Shown here one piece after another: positions 46,602 through 54,870 of a stretch of DNA of 64,000 nucleotides (position 1 is the stretch's first letter; the number at the start of each line of letters is the position of its first letter). Made by a program: the position numbers and the translations under genes. Under the pieces are notes generated by a model. That model was not told the origin of the DNA. It ran no database searches and saw only the letters and a program-made list of their open reading frames with translations. Source of the DNA: DATMGU01 sp035555315 (GTDB lineage Bacteria > Pseudomonadota > Alphaproteobacteria > ATCC43930 > CGMCC-115725); NCBI GenBank assembly GCA_035555315.1, contig DATMGU010000051.1:1-64000 (forward strand), in the 5' to 3' direction.

Positions 46602-47341
46602 CGTGCCGCCTGCCCGATCGTCTGGGCCAGGGCGGCGCCGATGCAATCATATACTTTGCGCGCGAGCTCGATGCGCTGCGCCGGACGGCTTTCGTCGAGA
46701 TCGAAGGTGCCGAGATCGTCCCAGGCCCTCATGATCTCATAGCGATGAAACACCGGCACGTCGTTGACCTCGGCCATTCGGGTCAGGGTCTTGAGATAGG
46801 GCTCGAAATTGATCACCGACGAGGTGCTGCGCGAAAATTGTAGATCCATGAAGAGCAGATCGATGCCCGCCGCTTTCAAAAGATCGATGCCGGATTGCAG
46901 GGCATCGCCGAACTCGTCCATGTCTATCGATCGTACCGCATCATTGGTTCCGACCTCCCAGATCACCAGCGCGGGTTTCTCAGCGATGACGTCGGTCGGG
47001 AACCGGTCGACCATCTGCCGCGCGGATTGGCGTGGGGCCCCTCGGTTCTCCACCGTTATGGGGATTTTCGGCAAGGCGGCCCGCAGATGGACGGCGAGGC
47101 GCTCTGGAAATGCGTGCTCCTTGCCACCGGCTGCCATGCCGACCGTCGAACTGGTCCCGATCGCCACGATCCGCAACGGTTCTCCCGCGACCAACCGCCG
47201 ATGCGTCTCAGGCAGCGGTCTCGCCAAACTCACCCATTCCGGCGCGACGGCACAGGCATCCTCGGCCCACGCCGGGCCTATCGGGTCGGCTAGGATGAGC
47301 AGTCCCGACAGCGTAAGCGCGGCGACGCTTCGTGCTCTCAT
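46598..47341 (-). CDS. SGNH-like periplasmic protein lacking the catalytic His
   Basis: 247 aa from ATG 47341, overlapping the OpgC stop (ATGA). Signal peptide MRARSVAALTLSGLLILADP, cleavage near AWAED. Blocks I-III are present (AIGTSSTVGM, NRGAPRQS, EVGTNDAV). The C-terminal Asp-x2-His block of its paralogue at 45753 is replaced by a DESRPAQRIELARKV stretch with no His, so hydrolysis by the usual triad looks impaired. It may be a binding or regulatory partner of the neighbouring enzyme. Confidence 0.83.
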   Translation of the reverse strand: MRARSVAALTLSGLLILADPIGPAWAEDACAVAPEWVSLARPLPETHRRLVAGEPLRIVAIGTSSTVGMAAGGKEHAFPERLAVHLRAALPKIPITVENRGAPRQSARQMVDRFPTDVIAEKPALVIWEVGTNDAVRSIDMDEFGDALQSGIDLLKAAGIDLLFMDLQFSRSTSSVINFEPYLKTLTRMAEVNDVPVFHRYEIMRAWDDLGTFDLDESRPAQRIELARKVYDCIGAALAQTIGQAAR

Positions 47342-48492
47342 TCCGTGGCCCCGTTCAGGGCTATGGTGGATCGGCCGCCAGGGGTATCGGACCGGCGATA
47401 CCATGTCAGCAACATCGCCAGCAGAACCAGAAGGCCAAGGCCAATGAGGGTGACGCAAACCTGCATGGCAACGCCGCCATTCCACTCGACCAGAATGAAA
47501 TGCCCAAGCACGGAGAGCAGAATGCTGAAGCAAAAGACGTGAAGGGAATTACGCCCGCAGATCAGGAAAGGCCAAGCGAAGCCACTGGACAGGATCCGCG
47601 CGCTCGGCGGCACCAGCCGGGCCACCAGCAGGGCGAGGGCTAGGAAATTGAACAGCCGAATGGGTGCCAGGGTCGTCTTGTCGATCGGCCAAAGTTGTTT
47701 CAGCCATAATTCCGGAACGCTGTCCAGAATACCGTGCAAGAGCCAGCTGAACCGGATGATAGCGGCGGCGGTGGCGGCGATTCCGGCGGCGATCAACACC
47801 CATCGCCCTCGCGGCACCAGATCGCGTCCGGCGACCTTGGCGTAACCGAAGGACGCGCCGATCACGAAGAGGAACTGCCAGCACAACGGATCGAAGTACC
47901 ACGCATGGTCCGCCGGGAACGCCATAAAATTGAGATTGTACCATCGAGCGATGAAATACAGCAGCGCGGACGGGATCAGCGTCGCGGCCAAGCCGAACCT
48001 CGCCGTCGCGAGAATGATCGGAAAGATCAGCAGCAACACGATGTAGAGCGGCAGGATGTCGAGGAACATCGGCTGAAACTGCAGGGTCAGCGCCTTGATG
48101 ATGGCAATGTGCGGTTCGGCCAGGAAATCGCCCACTCTCAGCTCGTCGTTGAACATCGGGTTGCTGGAACGCATCACCGTGTATGACACCTCGGCGGTGA
48201 AGATAACGAACAGGAAGATGTGTGCGACGTAGAGCTGCCACACCCGGCGCAGCACTCGGGCCGAAGCAACCACTATGCCGTGTGTATCCATCGCCCGGCC
48301 ATACACCAATGCCGCCGTGTATCCGGAGATGAAGATGAACACCTCCGCCGCGTCGGAAAAGCCGATCGCTTGCAGCGTGAAAAAGCTCATCACGTTGTCC
48401 GGCACATGATCGACGAAAATACAAAACAGCGAGAGACCTCGGAACACATCCAGCCTCAAATCGCGCATAGGTTGGTTAGCCGAATTGGTCAT
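47338..48492 (-). CDS. OpgC-type membrane acyltransferase
   Basis: 384 aa, about ten membrane segments. The N-terminus LRLDVFRGLSLFCIFVDHVP has the R-x10-H-type motif of OpgC/acyltransferase-3 proteins, and FIFISGYTAALVYGRAM is an OpgC hallmark. OpgC adds succinyl groups to osmoregulated periplasmic glucans in E. coli and Rhodobacter; substrate and acyl donor here are unknown. No opgG/opgH genes are present in the window. First gene of a four-gene operon with two SGNH proteins and a SnoaL-like protein. Confidence 0.87.
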   Translation of the reverse strand: MTNSANQPMRDLRLDVFRGLSLFCIFVDHVPDNVMSFFTLQAIGFSDAAEVFIFISGYTAALVYGRAMDTHGIVVASARVLRRVWQLYVAHIFLFVIFTAEVSYTVMRSSNPMFNDELRVGDFLAEPHIAIIKALTLQFQPMFLDILPLYIVLLLIFPIILATARFGLAATLIPSALLYFIARWYNLNFMAFPADHAWYFDPLCWQFLFVIGASFGYAKVAGRDLVPRGRWVLIAAGIAATAAAIIRFSWLLHGILDSVPELWLKQLWPIDKTTLAPIRLFNFLALALLVARLVPPSARILSSGFAWPFLICGRNSLHVFCFSILLSVLGHFILVEWNGGVAMQVCVTLIGLGLLVLLAMLLTWYRRSDTPGGRSTIALNGATE

Positions 48493-48761
48493 CGTGCCAC
48501 CCGATCGCGATCATCCTTCACGCGCCCCTGTATCGCGCGCCCGTTGCCGAGCAAGCTAGTCCGGCCAACCCGGTTTGGTAGAATACGCCCTAGAGTGCGT
48601 AACGAAACTTCGATCGGCCCTACGCCAGCGTCTTGGTCGAGCAATTGCATATTGCCGCGGGGTCAGGGCTTTCGGGCCGCAGCCACCGGGTTGCGGCGAG
48701 GGGCTCGCGTTGCGTGGAGACGCGGAACCACAAGGTCGGCAGGAATTCAACAGGGGGTGTT

Positions 48762-50327
48762 ATGCAGCGTCGGGATTTCATCAAGCTCACCTCGGTCACG
48801 GCCGGGCTGGTCGCCGCCGGACAATCCTGGCCGGTACTGGCCCAGGGCGTTGCCAAGGATGTCCTCAATGTCGCGATCAATCCGGAGCCGCCAGGCTTGA
48901 TGATCGCGATCATCCAGAATGGTCCGACCCAGCTTGTCTCTGGCAACATCTACGAAGGCCTGCTGCGCTACGACGAGGCGCTGAAGCCGATGCCCGGTCT
49001 GGCGAGTGCCTGGAAGGTCAGCGACGACGCCTTGACCTACACCTTTACGCTGAAGCCGGGCGTCACCTGGCATGACGGCAAGCCGTTCAGCTCCGCCGAC
49101 GTCGTGTTCAGCGTCGACAAGCTGCTGCGCGAGGTGCATGCCCGGCTGCGCGCCTCGCTGGGCGCGGTCGACAGCATCACCGCGCCCGACGACGACACCG
49201 TCGTCTTCAAGCTGAAATACCCGTTCGGCCCGTTCCTCGGCCTGTTCGAGGTCGGCACCATGCCGATCGCGCCCAAGCACATCTATGACGGCACCGATTA
49301 CCGCACGAACCCCGCCAACAACACGCCGATCGGCACCGGGCCCTACAAATTCACCGAGTGGAAGCGTGGTGAATATATCCGCCTCGACAAGAACGAGGCG
49401 TTTCATGAACCCGGCCTGCCGACCATCAAGACCATCTATTTCCAGGTCATCCCCGACGCCGCCTCGCGGGCTGCCGGTTACGAGACCGGCAAGATGGATG
49501 TGATGCCCGGCGGCTCGGTCGAATATTTCGATATCGCCCGGCTGAAGGCGCTGCCCAAGACCGAGGTCACCACCAAGGGGTGGGAATTCTTCGGCCCGCT
49601 ATCCATGCTGTGCATCAACAACCGCAATGCTCCGCTGAACGACCCGCGCATGCGCCGGGCGATCATGTATGCGATGGACCGCCAGGCAATCAAGAACGTG
49701 GCGTGGAGCGGCTTCGGCAAGGTCGCGACCGGTCCGTTTCATTCCAGTACCCGGTTTCATACCGATGCCGTCACCCCCTATCCGCACGACAAGGCGAAGG
49801 CGAAGGCGCTGCTGACCGAAGTCGGCTACGCTGGCCAGACGATCCGGTTGCTGCCCCTGCCCTACGGCGAAACCTGGCAGCGTGTCGCCGAGATCACCCG
49901 GCAGAACCTCGGCGAAGTGGGTATCAAGGTCGACATGCAAGCGACCGATGTGCCGGGCTGGAACGAGAAGCTCAACAACTGGGATTACGACCTGGCCTTC
50001 AACTATCTCTACCAATACGGCGATCCGGCGCTGGGCGTCGCGCGGAACTACACCACCGCCAACATCGCGAAGGGCTCGCCCTTCAACAATGTATCCGGCT
50101 ACAGCAATCCCAAGATCGACGAGCTATTCGACAGCGGCGCGCGTGAGCCGGATGAGAAGCGCCGCGCGGCGATCTATGCCGAGGCGCAGAAGATCCTGGT
50201 CGACGATGTCGCGGTCGCCTGGCTGATGGAGCTGGAGTTCCCGACAATCTATCGCTCCAACGTCACCAATCTGGTGAATTCGGGGATCGGCCTCAATGAC
50301 GGCTTCGCCCGCGCTAAAATCACCTGA
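48762..50327 (+). CDS. Peptide-type ABC transporter, periplasmic binding protein (SBP family 5)
   Basis: 521 aa from ATG 48762, with CAGGGGG upstream. MQRRDFIKLTSVTAGLVAAG is a Tat-type signal. The mature protein has YEGLLRYDEALKPMPGLASA and KPGVTWHDGKPFSSADVVFS, the DppA/OppA family signature. It binds oligopeptides or a related ligand (opines, glutathione and nickel complexes occur in the family). The specificity is not readable. First gene of a four-gene importer operon. Confidence 0.9.
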   Translation: MQRRDFIKLTSVTAGLVAAGQSWPVLAQGVAKDVLNVAINPEPPGLMIAIIQNGPTQLVSGNIYEGLLRYDEALKPMPGLASAWKVSDDALTYTFTLKPGVTWHDGKPFSSADVVFSVDKLLREVHARLRASLGAVDSITAPDDDTVVFKLKYPFGPFLGLFEVGTMPIAPKHIYDGTDYRTNPANNTPIGTGPYKFTEWKRGEYIRLDKNEAFHEPGLPTIKTIYFQVIPDAASRAAGYETGKMDVMPGGSVEYFDIARLKALPKTEVTTKGWEFFGPLSMLCINNRNAPLNDPRMRRAIMYAMDRQAIKNVAWSGFGKVATGPFHSSTRFHTDAVTPYPHDKAKAKALLTEVGYAGQTIRLLPLPYGETWQRVAEITRQNLGEVGIKVDMQATDVPGWNEKLNNWDYDLAFNYLYQYGDPALGVARNYTTANIAKGSPFNNVSGYSNPKIDELFDSGAREPDEKRRAAIYAEAQKILVDDVAVAWLMELEFPTIYRSNVTNLVNSGIGLNDGFARAKIT

Positions 50328-50359
50328 GCGGGATAGCGTCTTAGGGGCAGCGAGAGGTC

Positions 50360-51334
50360 ATGGGACGGGTCAAATTCGCGGCACGGCGGTTGGCGCAGGG
50401 TGTGATCGCCCTGCTGCTGATCGCCGTGGTGAATTTCTTTCTGATCCGGGCGGCGCCGGGCGATCCGGCTTCCGTCATGGCTGGCGAAGCCGGTGCCGGC
50501 GACGCCAAGTTCGTCACCCAGCTGCGCCAGCAATTCGGCCTCGACAAATCCTTGCCGGAGCAGCTCGGCATCTATCTCGGCCATGTGGCGACGCTCGATC
50601 TCGGCCAATCCTACCGCCGGCAGCGACCGGTCGCGGACCTGATCGGCGAGCGGGTACCGGCGACGCTGATGCTGACCGCCAGCGCCTTCGTGATGTCGCT
50701 GCTCTTTGGCATCACGCTCGGTGCCTGGTCCAGCAGCCGTGCCGGAACCTGGGCCGACAGCGCCGTCACTACCGTGGCGCTGGTGTTCTACGCGACGCCG
50801 CTGTTCTGGGTGGCGCTGATGGCGGTGCTGATCTTCTCGGTGCAGCTCGATTGGCTGCCGGCCTTCGGCATGACCACTGTCGGGGGCGGGTTTTCCGGGT
50901 TCGGGCACGCGCTGGATGTTATCCGCCACCTGGTTCTGCCGGCGACGACGCTGGCGCTGTTCTATATGGCGATCTATGCCCGCATGACGCGTACCGCCAT
51001 GCTCGATGTCTCCCGCATGGATTTCATCAAGACGGCGCGTGCCAAGGGGGTGCCCAGCGGCCGGATCTGGCGCGCGCATATTCTGCGCAACGCGCTCCTG
51101 CCGATCATCACCCTCGCTGGGATCCAGGCCGGTCAGATGGTCGGTGGGGCGATCCTCACCGAAACCGTCTTCGCCTGGCCCGGCATCGGTCGGCTGATGT
51201 TCGAGGCGTTGCTGGAGCGCGATTATAACCTGCTGCTCGGGGTGTTCCTGTTCACCGCCGCGATGGTCGTGCTGTTCAACCTCGTTACCGACATCGTCTA
51301 TACCCTGGTCGATCCCCGGATCGAGCTCACCTGA
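50360..51334 (+). CDS. Peptide-type ABC permease (DppB-like)
   Basis: 324 aa, six membrane segments. The N-terminal LAQGVIALLLIAVVNFFLIR followed by APGDP is the DppB signature. The coupling EAA loop is around DFIKTARAKGVPSGRIWRAH. Its stop overlaps the next start as TGATG. Forms the membrane channel with the following gene. Confidence 0.92.
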   Translation: MGRVKFAARRLAQGVIALLLIAVVNFFLIRAAPGDPASVMAGEAGAGDAKFVTQLRQQFGLDKSLPEQLGIYLGHVATLDLGQSYRRQRPVADLIGERVPATLMLTASAFVMSLLFGITLGAWSSSRAGTWADSAVTTVALVFYATPLFWVALMAVLIFSVQLDWLPAFGMTTVGGGFSGFGHALDVIRHLVLPATTLALFYMAIYARMTRTAMLDVSRMDFIKTARAKGVPSGRIWRAHILRNALLPIITLAGIQAGQMVGGAILTETVFAWPGIGRLMFEALLERDYNLLLGVFLFTAAMVVLFNLVTDIVYTLVDPRIELT

Positions 51335-52182
51335 TGCGCGATTTCTGGCGCCGGTTCCGACGCAACAAGGGTGCCCTGATCGGGCTCGCCCTGCTGGCCG
51401 TCGTGTTCGCGATCGCCCTGTTCGGCCCGCTGATCGACGATGGCGACCCTTGGGCGATGGTTCAGCGGCCGTTCCTGCCGCCATTCCAACTGGCCGATAG
51501 CTTTCTCGGCACCGATACCTTGGGGCGGGACATCCTGACCGGCCTCATCTCCGGCGCCCGGGTCTCCTTGATGATCGGCTTCGTCTCGACGCTCGCCGCC
51601 TTGCTGCTGGGTGTCACTTTGGGTGCCGTCGCCGGCTATTACGGCGGCTGGGTCGATACCCTGCTGATGCGCTTCACCGAGCTGTTCCAGACGATCCCCA
51701 GCTTCGCGCTGGCGATCGTGCTGGTGGCGATCTTTCAGCCCTCGGTCGGCTCGATCGTGGTGGCCATCGCGATCGTCTCCTGGCCGCCGGTCGCCCGTCT
51801 CGTCCGTGGCGAATTCCTCACCCTGCGCCGGCGGGAATTCGTCCAGGCGGCGCAACTCGACGGCCAATCCGACGCACGCATCATCTTCGTCGAGCTGCTG
51901 CCGAACGCCGCCTCGTCGATCGTCGTCATGGCGTCGTTGATGGTGGCGACCGCGATCCTGCTGGAATCCAGCCTTAGCTTCCTCGGCCTCGGCGATCCCA
52001 ACCTGATGAGCTGGGGCTACATGATCGGTGCCGCCCGCACGGTGCTGCGGCAGGCCTGGTGGACCAGCGTGTTTCCGGGCCTCGCCATCGTGCTGACGGT
52101 GTTGGCGCTCAATCTGGTGGGGGAGGGGTTGAGTGATGGGCTCAATACCCGTCTCGGCGGCGGTCGCAATGCCGGCCTCTGA
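51334..52182 (+). CDS. Peptide-type ABC permease (DppC-like)
   Basis: 282 aa. N-terminal RRFRRNKGALIGLALLAVVF, then DTLGRDILTGLISGARVSL, the DppC signature; coupling loop REFVQAAQLDGQSDARIIF. Starts at ATG 51334 on the preceding stop. Partner of the DppB-like permease. Confidence 0.92.
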   Translation: MRDFWRRFRRNKGALIGLALLAVVFAIALFGPLIDDGDPWAMVQRPFLPPFQLADSFLGTDTLGRDILTGLISGARVSLMIGFVSTLAALLLGVTLGAVAGYYGGWVDTLLMRFTELFQTIPSFALAIVLVAIFQPSVGSIVVAIAIVSWPPVARLVRGEFLTLRRREFVQAAQLDGQSDARIIFVELLPNAASSIVVMASLMVATAILLESSLSFLGLGDPNLMSWGYMIGAARTVLRQAWWTSVFPGLAIVLTVLALNLVGEGLSDGLNTRLGGGRNAGL

Positions 52183-53818
52183 TCAAAAACCCTCCTCCGA
52201 TCCTTTGCTCGATATCGCGGGACTCGATATCAGCCTGCCGGCGGGCGGTGACCGAGCGCTCGCCGTCCAGGGCGTCAGCCTGACGCTTCGTGCCGGCGAG
52301 GCGTTGTGTATCGTCGGCGAGAGCGGCTCCGGCAAGTCGATGATCGCCAACGCGGTGATGGGCCTGCTGCCGTTGCCGCAGGTCCGGCCGACCGCCGGCC
52401 ATATCCGCTTCGACGGGCAGGACTTGCTCACCCTGAGCGAGGCGCAGCTGCGCAGCCTGCGCGGCCGCCGGATCGGCATGATCTTCCAGGAGCCGATGAC
52501 GGCGCTCAACCCGATCATGCGGATCGGCGAGCAGATCGCCGAGGCTTATCGCAGCCATATCACCCTCGGCCGGCGGGAATGCCGCGAGAAAACCCTGGCG
52601 GCGCTGGCGGATGTCGGCTTGCCCGATCCGGAACGGCTGATCGACAGTTATCCGTTCCGGCTGTCGGGTGGCCAGCGGCAACGGGTGATGATCGCCGCGG
52701 CCCTGGCGCTGGAACCGGCCCTGCTGATCGCCGACGAGCCGACCACGGCGTTGGACGTTACGACCCAGGCGCAGATCCTGCGGCTGATCCGGGAGCTGCA
52801 GCGGCGGCGTGGCATGGCGATGCTGTTCATCACCCATGATTTCGGCGTGGTCGCGGAGATCGCCGATCGGGTCGCCGTGATGCAACACGGTCGGCTTGTC
52901 GAGGAGGGACCGACGCGGCAGGTTCTGACAGCGCCCCAGCACGACTATACAAGACGGCTGATCGCGGCGATCCCCCACGGACGCCCACCCCAGCGCCCCG
53001 ATGCCGCGCCCCAGCCGGTCCTGCTGGAACTCGACAAGCTCGGTAAGACCTACCACTCCGCCGCTGGGCTTTTCAGCCGTGGGCGCGATATCCCGGCCTT
53101 GAAGGATGTGTCGATCACGCTGCGTCGTGGCGAGACCCTCGGCATCGTCGGGGAAAGCGGGTCGGGCAAGTCGACCATCGGCCGCTGTGTCGTCGGCCTG
53201 ACGCCGGTCACTTCCGGTCGCGTGCTGTTCGAAGGCGTCGATCTGGCGCGGCTCGACGCGAAGGGTCTGCGACCCTATCGCGGCCGCATCCAGATGGTGT
53301 TCCAGGATCCCTACGCTTCGCTCAACCCGCGCCATCGCATCGGCGCCGCGGTGATGACCGGCATGCTCATGCAAGGCATCCCGCGCGCGAAGGCGATCGA
53401 CCGCGCCGCCGAACTCCTATCGCTGGTCGGCCTCGGGCCCGAGGCGATGGAGCGCTATCCGCATGAATTTTCCGGCGGGCAGCGCCAACGCATCGGCATC
53501 GCCCGCGCACTCGCTATGGAGCCTGAATTGCTGGTCGCCGACGAACCGGTCTCGGCACTCGACGTCTCGGTGCAGGCTCAGGTGCTCGACCTGTTCGACA
53601 AGGTGCGCCGCCAGTTCGATCTGGGTCTGCTGTTCATCACCCATGATCTGCGGGTGGCGGCGCAGATGTGCGACCGGATCGCCGTCATGCGGGCAGGCGA
53701 GATGGTCGAATACGGCGACGCGACCGAGGTATTGGGATCGCCGCGGCACGCCTATACCCAGGAACTCCTGGCCGCCGTGCCCCGCCTCGAGCATGCAGCG
53801 GGGCCGCACGCCGTCTAG
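52136..53818 (+). CDS. Fused double ATPase of the peptide-type importer (DppD-DppF fusion)
   Basis: 560 aa. Two complete nucleotide-binding domains in one chain: the first with GESGSGKSM, LSGGQRQRVM and LLIADEPTTALD, the second with GESGSGKST, FSGGQRQRIG and LVADEPVSALD. Each has its switch His (FITHDFGVV, FITHDLRVA). Such fusions replace separate DppD and DppF genes. ATG 52136 has GGAGGG eight bases upstream within the permease gene; ATG 52169 is the alternative. Confidence 0.9.
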   Translation: MGSIPVSAAVAMPASDQKPSSDPLLDIAGLDISLPAGGDRALAVQGVSLTLRAGEALCIVGESGSGKSMIANAVMGLLPLPQVRPTAGHIRFDGQDLLTLSEAQLRSLRGRRIGMIFQEPMTALNPIMRIGEQIAEAYRSHITLGRRECREKTLAALADVGLPDPERLIDSYPFRLSGGQRQRVMIAAALALEPALLIADEPTTALDVTTQAQILRLIRELQRRRGMAMLFITHDFGVVAEIADRVAVMQHGRLVEEGPTRQVLTAPQHDYTRRLIAAIPHGRPPQRPDAAPQPVLLELDKLGKTYHSAAGLFSRGRDIPALKDVSITLRRGETLGIVGESGSGKSTIGRCVVGLTPVTSGRVLFEGVDLARLDAKGLRPYRGRIQMVFQDPYASLNPRHRIGAAVMTGMLMQGIPRAKAIDRAAELLSLVGLGPEAMERYPHEFSGGQRQRIGIARALAMEPELLVADEPVSALDVSVQAQVLDLFDKVRRQFDLGLLFITHDLRVAAQMCDRIAVMRAGEMVEYGDATEVLGSPRHAYTQELLAAVPRLEHAAGPHAV

Positions 53819-53835
53819 CGACGATGTGCGGCCCC
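53800..53835. terminator. GC-rich hairpin spanning the ATPase stop codon
   Basis: GGGGCCGCAC (53800-53809) and GTGCGGCCCC (53826-53835) are perfect 10-base arms; the stop TAG lies in the 16-base loop. No T-tract follows on either strand. It lies between convergent operons, so a bidirectional end or 3' stabiliser is plausible. Confidence 0.5.
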
Positions 53836-53869
53836 GGGACTAAAATGCGGGGGCTGGAAATAGGGGAGC

Positions 53870-54445
53870 CTAAACCAGCGGCGTATCGACCAGATGCTCG
53901 GCCACGAACCAGACCTGCATCTCATGGAGGCGGATCAGGTCGCTGACCAGCAGGTCATTGGTACCGTCATCGCCGTTCTCCGCCGCCTCATGAGCGAATT
54001 TGCGGATCTGGACCAGCATCTTCTCATGCGCCGATAACAGTCTGGAGATGATCGTCGGCACCTGTTCGCGGCCGCGCGGCGGGCGATCCAGGGTGGTCAT
54101 CTCCGCCACGTCATGGGCCATCGCCAGGGCGATGCCGCCCAGCGACTGGATGCGCTCGGCGATCATGTCGACCAGCTCGGCCTGCTCGGTGTAGTGCTTA
54201 TCGAACAGCAGATGCAGCTGGTAGAAGGTATGGCCGGAAACCTGCCAATGCGCCTTTTTGTAGAGGTCGCGCAGGGTCATCGTATCGACCAGCACCTGGT
54301 TCAGCATCTCGACGCTGGCCAGGCGGACGTTCTGACCGAGGCCGATCGGCAGCTTGGTGACCGTGCCGTAGGCCTGGATTTCTGGTCCGTGCTGGCCGTA
54401 ATGCGGTTGCGCCTCGTGCGACGCCGAAGGGGCAGCTTGCTTCAT
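53870..54445 (-). CDS. dps: Dps-family DNA-binding ferritin-like protein
   Basis: 191 aa. The ferroxidase residues align with E. coli Dps: His66, His78, Asp82, Asp93 and Glu97, within LYKKAHWQVSGHTFYQLHLL and AELVDMIAERI. An N-terminal tail of ~35 residues contains several His but few Lys, so DNA binding may be weaker than in E. coli. Expected to form a dodecamer that stores iron and protects DNA from oxidation. A 13-base tandem repeat lies just upstream. Confidence 0.93.
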   Translation of the reverse strand: MKQAAPSASHEAQPHYGQHGPEIQAYGTVTKLPIGLGQNVRLASVEMLNQVLVDTMTLRDLYKKAHWQVSGHTFYQLHLLFDKHYTEQAELVDMIAERIQSLGGIALAMAHDVAEMTTLDRPPRGREQVPTIISRLLSAHEKMLVQIRKFAHEAAENGDDGTNDLLVSDLIRLHEMQVWFVAEHLVDTPLV

Positions 54446-54458
54446 GATGGGTTTCCTT

Positions 54459-54484
54459 CTGTCGTTTCAGGCTGTCGTTTCAGG
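54459..54484. repeat. Perfect 13-base tandem repeat upstream of dps
   Basis: CTGTCGTTTCAGG is present twice without interruption (54459-54471 and 54472-54484). It lies 14-39 bases before the dps ATG on the minus strand, in its leader, and ends 11 bases from the neighbouring membrane-protein gene. Confidence 0.75.
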
Positions 54485-54495
54485 GCTCGGCGGCG

Positions 54496-54747
54496 CTAAG
54501 CGGTGCGGCGGATCGCATGGTAGATGACCAGGACGATGATCGCTCCGATGATCGCGACGACCACGCTGTAGAGGTTGAAACCGGTCACCCCGGCGGCACC
54601 GAACTGGTTGAAGACAAAGCCGCCGACCACGGCGCCGATAATGCCCAACACGATGTCCATCACCGGTCCTTCGCCGGAATTATTGACGATCTTGCTGGCG
54701 ATGAAGCCGGCGACCAGACCGAGTACGATCCAGGCGATGATGGACAT
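54496..54747 (-). CDS. GlsB/YeaQ/YmgE-type stress-associated membrane protein
   Basis: 83 aa from ATG 54747, with GAGGAA upstream. Three glycine-rich membrane segments: IIAWIVLGLVAGFIASKIV, MDIVLGIIGAVVGGFVF and LYSVVVAIIGAIIVLVIYHA. This is the transglycosylase-associated/GlsB family, common in stress regulons; biochemical role unknown. It precedes dps by 50 bases on the same strand, so the two may be co-induced. Confidence 0.92.
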   Translation of the reverse strand: MSIIAWIVLGLVAGFIASKIVNNSGEGPVMDIVLGIIGAVVGGFVFNQFGAAGVTGFNLYSVVVAIIGAIIVLVIYHAIRRTA

Positions 54748-54870
54748 GGGCGAATTCCTCGAAGGCGATGAAGACGGTTGGTGGACCGGTGTGAGTTGAA
54801 CGCCCAAGACGCGATATCATCCCATCGCTATTCCGTCTGGTGCGTTCGCCGCCGGTTCCCCGGCCGCTCC

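Noticed and set aside
45753..47341. The two SGNH genes as one frameshifted gene
   Set aside because: Each has its own signal sequence or anchor and its own blocks I-III, so they are separate genes with a GTGA overlap.
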